Assembly: GCA_022821905.1 (NCBI GenBank)
Contig: JAJECS010000006.1
Span: 124,001 to 188,000, forward strand
Origin: Chloroflexota bacterium
GTDB taxonomy: Bacteria > Chloroflexota > UBA11872
Reading direction: 5' to 3'
Length of the DNA: 64,000 nt
Both the position numbers and the translations under genes were made by a program. Each line of letters begins with the position of its first letter. The first letter of the stretch is position 1. The notes below the pieces were generated by a model. The model was given only the letters and a program-made list of their open reading frames with translations. It did no database searches and was not told where the DNA came from. Shown here piece by piece: positions 43,409 through 51,795 of the stretch.

Positions 43409-43571
43409 CTCTGGGCCTCGCTCCGCATCGGATTGCCTTGATAGCACGATTGCATTTAGGTCGCCGCATCGTCGACCACGCCGCAAGGCTTGACGACAAT
43501 GTGGCGCTCGGGATGACCCGTCGGAATTGCTGGTGTGCTGCCGGTCACAGGTAACGATTGGGCAGCTTCCG

Positions 43572-43823
43572 ATGCATGAGGTGCGAGTCACCGAAGCCAA
43601 AGCACGTCTGGCCGAGCTTCTGCGGCAGGTTGAAGGCGGTGAAACCATCGCGATCACACGTCATGGCACAGCGGTTGCCCATCTCGTTCCGGTGCCGAAT
43701 GGGCAACGCGCCTGCTGGGCGGAAGCGATGGATCGCTTCATGCAGGCGCGCGCGCAATGGCAGCCAATCGGAATGTCACGAGCCGAGATCCTCGCCGCAC
43801 GTCATGCGGGGCATCGCGCGTGA
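43572..43823 (+). CDS. Phd/YefM-type antitoxin without toxin
   Basis: This is an 83-residue Phd-fold antitoxin: MHEVRVTEAKARLAELLRQV, then GETIAITRHGTAVAHLVPVP. The C-terminal toxin-binding tail contains ARAQWQPIGMSRAEILAARH. No PIN or Doc toxin follows; the next sequence is a broken methyltransferase fragment. It is therefore an orphan antitoxin, either a leftover or an anti-addiction gene. ATG 43572 is chosen because it begins exactly on the family's N-terminus. Confidence 0.82.
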   Translation: MHEVRVTEAKARLAELLRQVEGGETIAITRHGTAVAHLVPVPNGQRACWAEAMDRFMQARAQWQPIGMSRAEILAARHAGHRA

Positions 43824-43897
43824 GCGCGATTCCGTGATTCGGGCTGCGGTCAATGCATGCGCCGTGCGATCGCCACGCCTGGGTTCGGGCTGTGAGT

Positions 43898-44146
43898 GTG
43901 ACCCTCGCGAATGATTCAGTGGTTGACAGTCGAGTCATCGTGAGGCGCGGCTACGACGCTTGCGCGGAGGCGTACGGGGTGTCTCGGGCAACTGATCCCG
44001 TCATTTAGCTGCACCCACTACTGGACCGATTGGACGACGGCGATGCGGTGCTCGACGTAGGCTGCGGAACTGGGTTTCCGATTGCGCGGACTCTGGCGCA
44101 ACGATTCTGTGTCACGGGCGTTTCGGAATCCGGCCGTCGATGCATC
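43898..44146 (+). pseudogene. N-terminal fragment of a SAM methyltransferase with in-frame stop
   Basis: One frame from GTG 43898 reads VIVRRGYDACAEAYGVSRAT, then TAG (44006-44008), then LHPLLDRLDDGDAVLDVGCG with TGFPIARTLAQRF. VLDVGCGTG is motif I of class I methyltransferases, and the YDxxAxAY start is typical of the UbiE/methyltransf_11 type. The sequence loses similarity after about 44146. The single stop plus truncation marks a pseudogene. Confidence 0.7.
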
Positions 44147-44188
44147 CACTCAAGCGCGAGCACGGGGCCCGGACCGGTGCCGCATTCC

Positions 44189-44626
44189 TCATACTCGCGT
44201 GTCCGCTTCGAGCCAATTGAGAAACTCACGAGGCAGCAGGACCACGACGCCTCGATAGTCGCGCACATTCCGCAATTGGCGATCGCCGGTGATGAGGTGT
44301 GTTGCCTTGCCGGAAACGGCCGTCGCAAGTGTCAGGTCGTCCTCAGGAGTTGTGGCGATGCCGTGCACGTGCTCGAGGTCGTGCACGAACCGCGACCGGC
44401 GTCGTAAGAGATCAAGAGCTTGATTCACTTGGTCTCGCGACAGCTGGCGAGCGAAGTATGGCTTGGCAAGCGTGCGGGCCAGCTCGGCCAGGAGCGGGGC
44501 GGACGTCACCAGGTCAAGCTTGCCGTGGCGCCAAGCCTGCAGGACCCGTGACGAGGGGCTCTCGTCGTTGGCGTACCCGGCCAATCCCGAAGCGATGACG
44601 TTGGTGTCGGCGACGACCCGGATCAC
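44189..44626 (-). CDS. PIN-domain toxin (VapC-like ribonuclease)
   Basis: This 145-residue PIN-domain protein is of the 'putative toxin-antitoxin system toxin component, PIN family' type. The acidic residues are D7 (VVADTNVIASG), E48 (PLLAELARTL), D96/D97 (TTPEDDLTLATA) and D115 (LITGDRQLRN). Such proteins cleave RNA when released from antitoxin. The start overlaps the stop of the Phd-type antitoxin gene by 4 bp, giving a classic antitoxin-first operon. All catalytic residues are present, so it is likely active. Confidence 0.88.
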   Translation of the reverse strand: MIRVVADTNVIASGLAGYANDESPSSRVLQAWRHGKLDLVTSAPLLAELARTLAKPYFARQLSRDQVNQALDLLRRRSRFVHDLEHVHGIATTPEDDLTLATAVSGKATHLITGDRQLRNVRDYRGVVVLLPREFLNWLEADTRV

Positions 44627-44955
44627 CCAGGCTCGGCCGCGCGACTGCCTGGGCTGCGATTTTCGACTCTGACTTCGGCAAGCGCCTTGGTGACGGCCGC
44701 CTGAATCTCCTCGGGCGACTGGTCGCGGAACGCTTGACCGACGCGATCGAGAATCTCGAAATCTCGAGCTCGCTGGGCATCGAGCTCCGCCAGGCGCTCC
44801 ACGTCGTCGGCCGAGACAATGCCTGCGACGGGGATCCCGTGCTTCTGCACGACGAAGCGCGCTTGGCCACTGAAGGCCTTGTTAATGATCTTGCTCCAAT
44901 TGCGCTTCGCCTCGGACGCCGCCATGGTCTGAGTCACGGATTCACGCACGCGCAC
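44623..44955 (-). CDS. Phd/YefM-type antitoxin
   Basis: This 110-residue antitoxin has a DNA-binding half beginning MAASEAKRNWSKIINKAFSG and VVQKHGIPVAGIVSADDVER. A helical toxin-binding tail (ILDRVGQAFRDQSPEEIQAA) and a short disordered end follow. It could start at codon 1 or at the internal ATG 11 codons later. It overlaps the PIN toxin gene by 4 bp. Direct repeats at 44970-44989, just upstream, may be its operator. Confidence 0.8.
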   Translation of the reverse strand: MRVRESVTQTMAASEAKRNWSKIINKAFSGQARFVVQKHGIPVAGIVSADDVERLAELDAQRARDFEILDRVGQAFRDQSPEEIQAAVTKALAEVRVENRSPGSRAAEPG

Positions 44956-44969
44956 CCCTCATTAACCCA

Positions 44970-44989
44970 TTTAGATCAATTTAGACCAA
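44970..44989. promoter_or_regulatory. candidate autoregulatory operator (direct repeats)
   Basis: TTTAGATCAA and TTTAGACCAA are adjacent 10-bp direct repeats with one difference, 15 bp upstream of the antitoxin start codon. Phd-type antitoxins repress their own promoters at such repeats. The stretch is AT-rich compared with its surroundings. Confidence 0.45.
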
Positions 44990-45183
44990 TATCGGCCATT
45001 TTCGGTCTGACTTCCGGTAATGTCAAATGGCATGGCCTCACCGTCCTTGGAACTTCCATAGGGAACTCCAGCAGCCTCACGCTGGCATTCGCGCCGCCTG
45101 CCACTCACGACCGTAGGATGCGCCCGCCATAGCCGCTTGAATGCCACACTGTGGGGCAGCGCGCCGTGCCCCGATGCCTGGAG

Positions 45184-46308
45184 ATGACCCTCACGATGAC
45201 AATGCCAACCACCTCGGTCGCCATCGACCCGGATCGCCTGCTCAAGATCTTCGTCGACATCCTCAGCGTGGACAGCTACTGGGGCAACGAGGACCGGGTG
45301 GTGGCGATCCTGCAGCCGATGCTGGAGGACGTCGGGGTCGTTTGCACCCAGGACGAGATCGGCAACCTCATCGGCAAGTGGCCGGCCAAGGGCAAGCAGT
45401 CCGCGCCGATCATGCTCAACGCCCACATGGACACCGTGCAGCCCACGCCCGACATGCGCCCGGTGGTCAAAGAGGATGCCGTCTACTCCGACGGGTCGAG
45501 CGTGCTCGGAGCCGACGACAAGGCGGGCGTGGCCGCCATCGTCGAAGCGGTGCTCGCGGTGCATGACGCGGGGGCGGACCACGGGCCAATTGAGCTGGTA
45601 TTCACGGTGGGCGAGGACGTCGGCCAGTTCGGCGCCGACGCCTTCGACCCGAACGACATCGAGGCGCGCGTGGCTTTCGTGCTCGATGCCGGCGGTCCCG
45701 TTGGGGACCTGGTCACTCATCAGGCCGGCTCATTCGGCTTCGAGGCGGTCTTTCACGGCAGGGCCGCGCACGCGGGCATCGCCGCCGGGGACGGGATCAA
45801 CGCCATCGCCATGCAGGCGCGAGCCGTGGACAACATGCCGCTCGGCCAGGTCGATGACGTGACGGTTGCCAACGTCGGCATTGTGTCGGGCGGCCAGGCG
45901 GCCAACATCGTGCCGCCAGAGTGCAAGCTCGTCGGGCAGGCGCGGAGTCTCGATCAGGACGCGCTCGAACGGCAGATGGCGGCCATGCGCAAGGCCTGCG
46001 AGGACGCCGCGGCGGACCTTGGCGGTCGCGTGGACTACACGCAGAAAGGCCGGTTCAAGGCCACGAGCTTCGGCGACGACCACCCGGCCATTCAGCTCGC
46101 CGACACCGCCATTGCCGCCGCCGGTCTGGCGCCCCGCCACATCTCGACCTACGGTGGCAGCGACGCGCAGAACTTCAATGAAAAGGGCATTGCCACGGCG
46201 ATCCTGTCGGTCGGGTACCTCGACGTGCACTCGGTCGCCGAGTCGATGCCGCACGACGAGCTCCAGCGCCTCACCGACATCACCGTGCAGCTCATCCTGA
46301 ACGCCTAG
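45184..46308 (+). CDS. M20 family metallopeptidase (PepT/ArgE-like)
   Basis: This protein of about 374 residues is a zinc exopeptidase-type enzyme. Metal ligands are visible in LNAHMDTVQP (H81, D83), VLGADDKAG (D111) and TVGEDVGQFGA (E144, with Asp in place of the second Glu). A dimerisation domain follows (FEAVFHGRAAHAGIAAGDGI). It is closest to the PepT-like subgroup. Several in-frame ATGs (45184, 45196, 45202) could be the start. A sugar-isomerase-like gene follows 17 bp later, so the two probably form an operon. Confidence 0.88.
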   Translation: MTLTMTMPTTSVAIDPDRLLKIFVDILSVDSYWGNEDRVVAILQPMLEDVGVVCTQDEIGNLIGKWPAKGKQSAPIMLNAHMDTVQPTPDMRPVVKEDAVYSDGSSVLGADDKAGVAAIVEAVLAVHDAGADHGPIELVFTVGEDVGQFGADAFDPNDIEARVAFVLDAGGPVGDLVTHQAGSFGFEAVFHGRAAHAGIAAGDGINAIAMQARAVDNMPLGQVDDVTVANVGIVSGGQAANIVPPECKLVGQARSLDQDALERQMAAMRKACEDAAADLGGRVDYTQKGRFKATSFGDDHPAIQLADTAIAAAGLAPRHISTYGGSDAQNFNEKGIATAILSVGYLDVHSVAESMPHDELQRLTDITVQLILNA

Positions 46309-46325
46309 CCGCCCCGGAGCCTGCC

Positions 46326-47087
46326 GTGAAACTCGCCTACAACACGCTCGAGTGGGGACCGACGCCCAACCTCGCGCGCATGCTCGGCGAGATCGAGCAG
46401 ACCGGCTGGGACGGCTGGGAAGTGCGGCAGTCGCTCGACTGGCTCGGTTCTGCCGCGCGCGTGACCGAGATGTCCCGGGATGCCGGCCTGCCGGTGGCCG
46501 GTGTGTGCGGGCAGGGCTGGAATTTTGCCGTCGACCCGGTGGTCTTTGAGATCAACTGCCGGCGGATCGAGTTTGCGGCGGACGTCGGCGCGGACGCCTT
46601 CGTGATCATGGCGCCGGACCGTCCTGAGAATCGTCCGCCTTCGACCGATGAAATCGACCGCTTCGCCGCGGCCGCGGAGGCGCTGCGGAAGTTTGGCGTC
46701 GATCAGGGCACGACCGTCGTCTTTCACTTCCACACGGGCCAGCTGGTCCAGACCGAACCGGAGATTCGGCAGGTCCTGGACGCGGCGCCCGACCTCGAGT
46801 TATGCATCGACGTTTCGCACGCACAACTGATCGGCTGGGACGCGTGCGAGTGCCTGCGGGAATTCGGCGAGCGGCTGGCCTACGTCCACCTGCAGGACTA
46901 CAGCGGTTGGCGCTACGTGAATGTCGGGGCGGGCGACCTGTTTCCCAGCATTCCAGCAATCTTCGACACCCTCGACGACATCCAGTACGACGGTTGGGTG
47001 GTGTGCCACGGCGGACGCCTCGTGGACCAGCCGCCGCGCGAACGGGCGCGCATTTCGCGCGAGTACCTGCGAAGCATCGGGCGGTAG
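46326..47087 (+). CDS. sugar phosphate isomerase/epimerase-like TIM-barrel protein
   Basis: This 253-residue xylose-isomerase-like TIM barrel starts at GTG 46326 with GGAG about 8 bp upstream. Motifs are MKLAYNTLEWGPTPN, VFHFHTGQLVQTE (His/Glu region), LELCIDVSHAQLIGWDA (Asp, His) and YVHLQDYSGW (His, Asp). The hydroxypyruvate-isomerase-like family handles keto sugars and inositol derivatives. It lies 17 bp after the M20 gene and convergent with the ABC-2 operon. Substrate unknown. Confidence 0.85.
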   Translation: MKLAYNTLEWGPTPNLARMLGEIEQTGWDGWEVRQSLDWLGSAARVTEMSRDAGLPVAGVCGQGWNFAVDPVVFEINCRRIEFAADVGADAFVIMAPDRPENRPPSTDEIDRFAAAAEALRKFGVDQGTTVVFHFHTGQLVQTEPEIRQVLDAAPDLELCIDVSHAQLIGWDACECLREFGERLAYVHLQDYSGWRYVNVGAGDLFPSIPAIFDTLDDIQYDGWVVCHGGRLVDQPPRERARISREYLRSIGR

Positions 47088-47105
47088 TCGCGCCGAAGGC
47101 GGCGC

Positions 47106-48278
47106 CTAGCGCGTGAGGACCGCCCGCAGCCGCCAGATGGCCAGCACGTAGAACCCCGCGGCGTAGCCGAGCAGGATCCCGAGAAACGGCAGCACGTCGC
47201 CCACGCCGCCATCGTGGATCGCGAGGACCTCGAACGCTTCCAGCGCCCAGGCGTGGGGCATCACGTGCGCCGCGGTCCAGACGGCCGGGGCGAACAGCTC
47301 CATCACATAGAGCGGCAGCATGCAGCCGCCGAGAGCCGCCGCGCCGAGACCCAGGAACACGCCCACCGGCGCTGCCTGCTGGTCGTTGCTGAAGAGCGCG
47401 CCCATGAGCATGGCGGCCCCGCTGCCGACAAGTCCGAAGGTCAGCACGATCAGGATGGCGCCGAGCGGATCGCCCCAGCGCACGCCGAATACCACCATCG
47501 TGCCCAGCATGATGTAGACGCCCTGCACCAGCGCGACGCCGAATCGCCCCAGGCCCTCGCCGAGCAGGATGGTGCGCACGGTCGTGGGCGTGGCGAACAT
47601 GCGGCGGGCGATACCCAGCCGCCGCGTCTGCACCAGCGCGGCCGAACCGGCGAGCGAGGTGAGGAACATGAACAGCATCAGCTGCTGCTGAGCGCCGAGG
47701 TCGAATTGCCCCCAGTTGCGGCGGGAGATGCCGGAGTCTCCGGCTACCGTAGATTCGACGTGCACCCCGTCGGTATCAGCGGTGACCGTCGCTGCTCGGG
47801 CTAGAGCCTGGTCGAAGGGCGCCGCGCCCTCGGCGGCGGCGAACGCCGCGATGCGCGGCAGCATCATCTGCTCGGCGAGCAGCGTGTCGATGGTGCGACG
47901 GAGGCTCAGCGAGGCCTGTCCGGGCCGGGCGATGAAGTCGATCTCCACGGCGTCGCCGGCGCGAATGGCAGCGTCGTAGTCGGGCGGGAGGATCAAGCCG
48001 GCCTCCAGCTCGCCGCGCTCGACGGCACGCACCACCGTCTCGCGGTCGCTGTGCCGGTGAAGAGCAAATCCCTCGTGGGCCTCCAACTCGTCGACCAGGG
48101 CTTGCGTCAGATCGCCGGTCTCGGGAGCCACGAGGCCCACGCGCGGCTCGAATCCGCGGCCGAACACCGAGCCCAGCACCAGGATGAGCAGCATGGGGAG
48201 GATGAGGACGAAGAAGACGTTGGCTCGCTCGCGCGCGAAGCGGCGCAGATTCGAGCCGGCGATCGCGAGCGCCTTCAC
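47106..48278 (-). CDS. ABC-2 type permease (second)
   Basis: This 390-residue ABC-2 membrane protein has a first helix (ANVFFVLILPMLLILVLGSV), then a large extracytoplasmic domain of about 150 residues rich in Ala/Asp/Glu. Five or six C-terminal helices begin LMLFMFLTSLAGSAALVQTR, with RRLGIARRMFATPTTVRTIL as the coupling helix. GTG 48278 overlaps the stop of the other permease (GTGA). The frame is open upstream to 48731 but there overlaps the other gene. It is the third gene of the exporter operon. Confidence 0.9.
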   Translation of the reverse strand: MKALAIAGSNLRRFARERANVFFVLILPMLLILVLGSVFGRGFEPRVGLVAPETGDLTQALVDELEAHEGFALHRHSDRETVVRAVERGELEAGLILPPDYDAAIRAGDAVEIDFIARPGQASLSLRRTIDTLLAEQMMLPRIAAFAAAEGAAPFDQALARAATVTADTDGVHVESTVAGDSGISRRNWGQFDLGAQQQLMLFMFLTSLAGSAALVQTRRLGIARRMFATPTTVRTILLGEGLGRFGVALVQGVYIMLGTMVVFGVRWGDPLGAILIVLTFGLVGSGAAMLMGALFSNDQQAAPVGVFLGLGAAALGGCMLPLYVMELFAPAVWTAAHVMPHAWALEAFEVLAIHDGGVGDVLPFLGILLGYAAGFYVLAIWRLRAVLTR

Positions 48279-49468
48279 GGATTCAGCCTCCGCCGCAGCA
48301 ACGCCAGCGCGATGCCCGACGATGCGGCGGTGAATGCGAGCAGCGCGGCGACGGCGGGCAGGATGTCGCCAATCGAACCGCCGGCCAGGTCGCCCAATCC
48401 TTGCAGGAACCAGGCGTGCGGCGTGACGAAGCGCAAGCTCGCCAGCACGCCGCCGGCCTGGTTGATCGGAAAGAACGTCCCGCCGATGATGCCCAGGCCC
48501 ACGGCGGCGATGGAAGAAAACACCTCGCCCTGCTCGGACGTTCGCGCCAGCGCGCTCACCATGGCCATGACGCCGATGGCCGACGCCGTGGCCGCGACGA
48601 CCAGCAGCGCCACGCCGGCGGGATTGCCCCAATCGGCGCCCAGGATGAAGCTGGTGGCCACGATCAGGATCAGCATGCTCACCAGACCCAGACCGAACGA
48701 CGTGATCGCCTTGCCGAGGATGATCGACCACCTGGGCACAGGCGCCGCCAGCAAGCGGTTCAGCGTGCCGAAGTGGCGTTCCGCCAGCAGGCTGTTGACG
48801 CCAAACTGCACCGTGAAGAACAGAAAGAACGTGGCAAGCCCCGCGCCGTAGAACGTGGTGTTGTCCAGCTGCTTGGTGGACGCCGAAACGTCCCGCACCG
48901 AGGCGGGGCTTGGAGTGGACGCCGCCAGCCCCGCGATGGCTGCCGCGTCGGCCAACCGTGCGGGATCGAACGCGGTCAGCGTGGTCACCGCGCCCTGCAC
49001 GTAGTCAAGCTCGCGGGCGTAGCCCTCGACGATCGCCAGGGCGAGGGTCGATGCCAGTGACGAGTTGGCGTTCTGAACGACCCGGAGTTCCGCCGGCCGA
49101 CCCGTCTGCACGCGGGCGGAGAATTCGGCGGGAATGATGACGGCCGCGTCGACGTCCTGGTCGGCTCGCTCGCCGTCGCCCTCGACGAGGCGCGTGGCCT
49201 CCTCCGCGCTCGCCGCATGCACCAGGTTGACGTTGCCGTCCTCCGCGAGTCCGCCGAGTACGCCGTCCACCAGCGGGGACGCGAGCGGTCCCTGGTCGAT
49301 GTTCGCAACAGCGAATGTCGCCGTGAAGTCGGCGTCGCTGATGGGATTGAATACGAAGCCGAAAATGGCTGCCAGCCCGAGCGGGGCGGCAAGGGCGATC
49401 ACATAGATCGAGCGGTCGCGAACCCGCTGCCGCAGGTCCTTCGCCGCGATGGTCAGGGCGGACCGCAT
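48275..49468 (-). CDS. ABC-2 type permease (first)
   Basis: This 397-residue ABC-2 permease begins MRSALTIAAKDLRQRVRDRS and has one helix at about 24-44, followed by a periplasmic domain to about residue 210. Six C-terminal helices include ATFFLFFTVQFGVNSLLAER, and HFGTLNRLLAAPVPRWSIIL is the coupling loop. It resembles DrrB/YhgE-like exporters. It starts 2 bp after the ATPase stop and overlaps the next permease. The two permeases probably form a heterodimeric channel. Confidence 0.9.
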   Translation of the reverse strand: MRSALTIAAKDLRQRVRDRSIYVIALAAPLGLAAIFGFVFNPISDADFTATFAVANIDQGPLASPLVDGVLGGLAEDGNVNLVHAASAEEATRLVEGDGERADQDVDAAVIIPAEFSARVQTGRPAELRVVQNANSSLASTLALAIVEGYARELDYVQGAVTTLTAFDPARLADAAAIAGLAASTPSPASVRDVSASTKQLDNTTFYGAGLATFFLFFTVQFGVNSLLAERHFGTLNRLLAAPVPRWSIILGKAITSFGLGLVSMLILIVATSFILGADWGNPAGVALLVVAATASAIGVMAMVSALARTSEQGEVFSSIAAVGLGIIGGTFFPINQAGGVLASLRFVTPHAWFLQGLGDLAGGSIGDILPAVAALLAFTAASSGIALALLRRRLNP

Positions 49469-49470
49469 GG

Positions 49471-50400
49471 TCAGTCGCGCAGCGATCGCCCGGTGAGATG
49501 CAAGAAGACCGCTTCGAGATTCGGCTCGTCGATCTCGACGCCGGTGATCGACACGCCGGACTGTTCCAACGCGGAAAGGATCGCCATCAGGGAGTTGCCG
49601 GCCTGCTCGACCAGCACGTCGATCGCACCGTCGGTCACGTCGACCTGCTGGACTCCGGCGATCCGGCGCAGCGCCTCCGCGCCCTCGTGCAAGGGGCCGG
49701 TCGCGCTCAGGCGCACGCGGTCGTGCTGACTCAAGATCTGGGCCAGTTCGCGGCGCGTTCCCTCCGCCTTGATCTGCCCGCGGTCGATGATGCCGATGCG
49801 GTCGCAGAGCCGCTCGGCTTCTTCCATGTAGTGGGTTGTGTACAGCACGGCCAGCCCTTCGCTGCCCAGCTGCTCGATGCTCTCGAGGATGGCGTTGCGA
49901 CTCTGGGGATCGACACCCACCGTCGGCTCGTCGAGCACCAAGAGCCTTGGGGCGTGCAGCAACCCGATGCCGATGTTGAGCCGGCGCTTCATCCCGCCCG
50001 AGAAGGTGTCGGCGCGATCGTTGGCGCGGTCGCTGAGCCCGATGATCTCCAAGACCTCGTCAACGCGGCGGCTCAGCCTGGCGCGCGGCATGTCGTACAG
50101 GCGGCCAAAGAACCGCAGGTTTTCACGCGCGGTCAGATCGGGATATAAGGCCAGGTCCTGCGGAACCAACCCGATCTTGGCCTTGAGCCTTGTCGTGCCG
50201 GGGTCGAGGGGCTCGCCGTCCACCAGCACCTGGCCGCCGTCGCGCTGCATCAGGCCCACGGCCATGGAAATGCTGGTGGTCTTGCCCGCGCCGTTGGGCC
50301 CGAGCAACCCATAGGTCTCGCCGGCGGCGATGTGAAAGCTCACGCCGTCGACCGCGGCGAGCTCGCCAAAGCTCTTGCGCAGGTCACGGCACTCGAGCAC
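49471..50400 (-). CDS. ABC-2 type exporter ATP-binding protein (DrrA-like)
   Basis: This 309-residue ATPase has Walker A GLLGPNGAGKTTSIS, FSGGMKRRLNIGIGLLHAPR as signature, LLVLDEPTVGVDPQSRNAI for Walker B and D-loop, and YTTHYMEEAERLCDRIGII for the H-loop. The C-terminal DrrA-type extension follows (residues about 225-309). It heads a three-gene operon with both permeases. Substrates of such exporters include drugs, lipids and polysaccharides; none can be assigned here. The divergent neighbour is the old-yellow-enzyme homologue. Confidence 0.93.
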   Translation of the reverse strand: MLECRDLRKSFGELAAVDGVSFHIAAGETYGLLGPNGAGKTTSISMAVGLMQRDGGQVLVDGEPLDPGTTRLKAKIGLVPQDLALYPDLTARENLRFFGRLYDMPRARLSRRVDEVLEIIGLSDRANDRADTFSGGMKRRLNIGIGLLHAPRLLVLDEPTVGVDPQSRNAILESIEQLGSEGLAVLYTTHYMEEAERLCDRIGIIDRGQIKAEGTRRELAQILSQHDRVRLSATGPLHEGAEALRRIAGVQQVDVTDGAIDVLVEQAGNSLMAILSALEQSGVSITGVEIDEPNLEAVFLHLTGRSLRD

Positions 50401-50575
50401 GGGCCGGTTGTTGTCCGTGTCACATCATCCGGGTCGAGATGCGGCGCCATGATATCCGGCCATAGACCCGACAGGTGCGACCCTTCCCACGCCGCAAGCA
50501 CTCGTTAATTCCAACGCATCGCACCCGGGGGCTCGCCCACTAGAATCCACCGCTTGCCGTCTCCCTGAGCACCCG

Positions 50576-51613
50576 ATGCCCGGTTTGTTCGATCCCTTGC
50601 GCCTGCGCGGCGTGACGCTGCGAAACCGCGTGGTCATGGCCCCGATGGACCAACTGGCGGCCGTGGACGGCGGGTCGGCCGGCGACTGGCACGTGGTGCA
50701 CTACGGCTCGCGCGCGGTCGGCGGCGTCGGTCTGATCTTCACCGAAGTCACCGCAGTGGAGCCTCGGGGCGTGATCTATCCCGTCAATCTGGGACTCTGG
50801 GACGACGCGCAAATCGAGCCGCTGCGTCGCATCGCGGCCTTTTGCGCGTCGCAGGGCGCCGTCGTCGGCATTCAGCTCGGCCACGCCGGACGCAAGGCCT
50901 ACTACGACGAGCGCGGGCACTCGGGGCACCGGCTGGTGGCGCCGAGTCGGCTGCGCTTCGACGCCGGCTGGCGCGTACCGGTGAGCCTCACCGTTCCCGA
51001 AATCCAGGACATCGTGGACGCGTTTGCGTCCGCCGCGCGGCGCGCGGTTGAGGCTGGTTTCCAGGCCATCGAGATTCATTCCGCTCACGGCTACCTGCTC
51101 AGCGAGTTCTTCTCGCCGCTGACCAACCGCCGCGACGACGAATACGGCGGTGGAATCGAGCAGCGCTCGCGCATGCCGTGTGAGGTCGTCGCCGCCGTTC
51201 GAGATGCGATTCCGGAATGGATGCCGATCTCGGTGCGCATTTCGGGCACCGATTTCGTGGAAGGCGGCAACACCGCCGACGACATGGCCATCGGCGCTCG
51301 ATGCCTCCGCGAGGCGGGAGCCGACCTGATCCACGTCAGCGCCGGCGGCGTCACGCCAAGCGCTCCCAAGGTCTATCCCGGCTACCTGCTGCCGGTGGCG
51401 GAGACCATACGCCGCGTGGCCGGCGGGCCGGTTATCGCGGTGGGGCTGATCGAGAACGCCCAGGTGGCCGATGAGATCGTGCGCGGCGGTCGCGCCGACC
51501 TGGTCGCCCTCGGACGCGAGCTGCTGCGCAATCCGTATTGGGCGCTTTACGCCGCCGCGGCGCTCGGCGTCGACGTGCCGTGGCCCGGGACCTACGTCCA
51601 GGCCAAGCGCTAG
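50576..51613 (+). CDS. NADH:flavin oxidoreductase (old yellow enzyme family)
   Basis: This 345-residue FMN TIM barrel opens LFDPLRLRGVTLRNRVVMAP. It shows VGIQLGHAGRKA, the substrate-binding pair in EIHSAHGYLLSEFFSP (H-x-x-H), NRRDDEYGGGIEQRSR, and the C-terminal phosphate loop GRADLVALGRELLRNPYWAL. It groups with the YqjM/NamA-like class. In those, PMCxY follows the first strand and its Cys tunes the flavin; here it is PMDQLA, so Asp replaces Cys. The substrate is unknown. It stands alone after the divergent exporter operon. Confidence 0.9.
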   Translation: MPGLFDPLRLRGVTLRNRVVMAPMDQLAAVDGGSAGDWHVVHYGSRAVGGVGLIFTEVTAVEPRGVIYPVNLGLWDDAQIEPLRRIAAFCASQGAVVGIQLGHAGRKAYYDERGHSGHRLVAPSRLRFDAGWRVPVSLTVPEIQDIVDAFASAARRAVEAGFQAIEIHSAHGYLLSEFFSPLTNRRDDEYGGGIEQRSRMPCEVVAAVRDAIPEWMPISVRISGTDFVEGGNTADDMAIGARCLREAGADLIHVSAGGVTPSAPKVYPGYLLPVAETIRRVAGGPVIAVGLIENAQVADEIVRGGRADLVALGRELLRNPYWALYAAAALGVDVPWPGTYVQAKR

Positions 51614-51795
51614 CCGGGGCTCTCCGCCTTCGGGCAGCTGTTTCTTGACGTTTTCGGCGTTTAACTTCGATGGCGAAGTAAACTTGTGGCGATCTCGGTG
51701 GCGGGAGTGCGCACCTCAGGCGACGATGGCGGCTGCCGAAACCGAAGCGACTATCCTGCGACCTGGGCCTTGCCGTCGTGATGAGGAGCGCTTGG

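Noticed and set aside
48279..48731. N-terminal extension of the second ABC-2 permease
   Set aside because: It overlaps the first permease gene in another frame; GTG 48278 with the GTGA overlap is the natural start.
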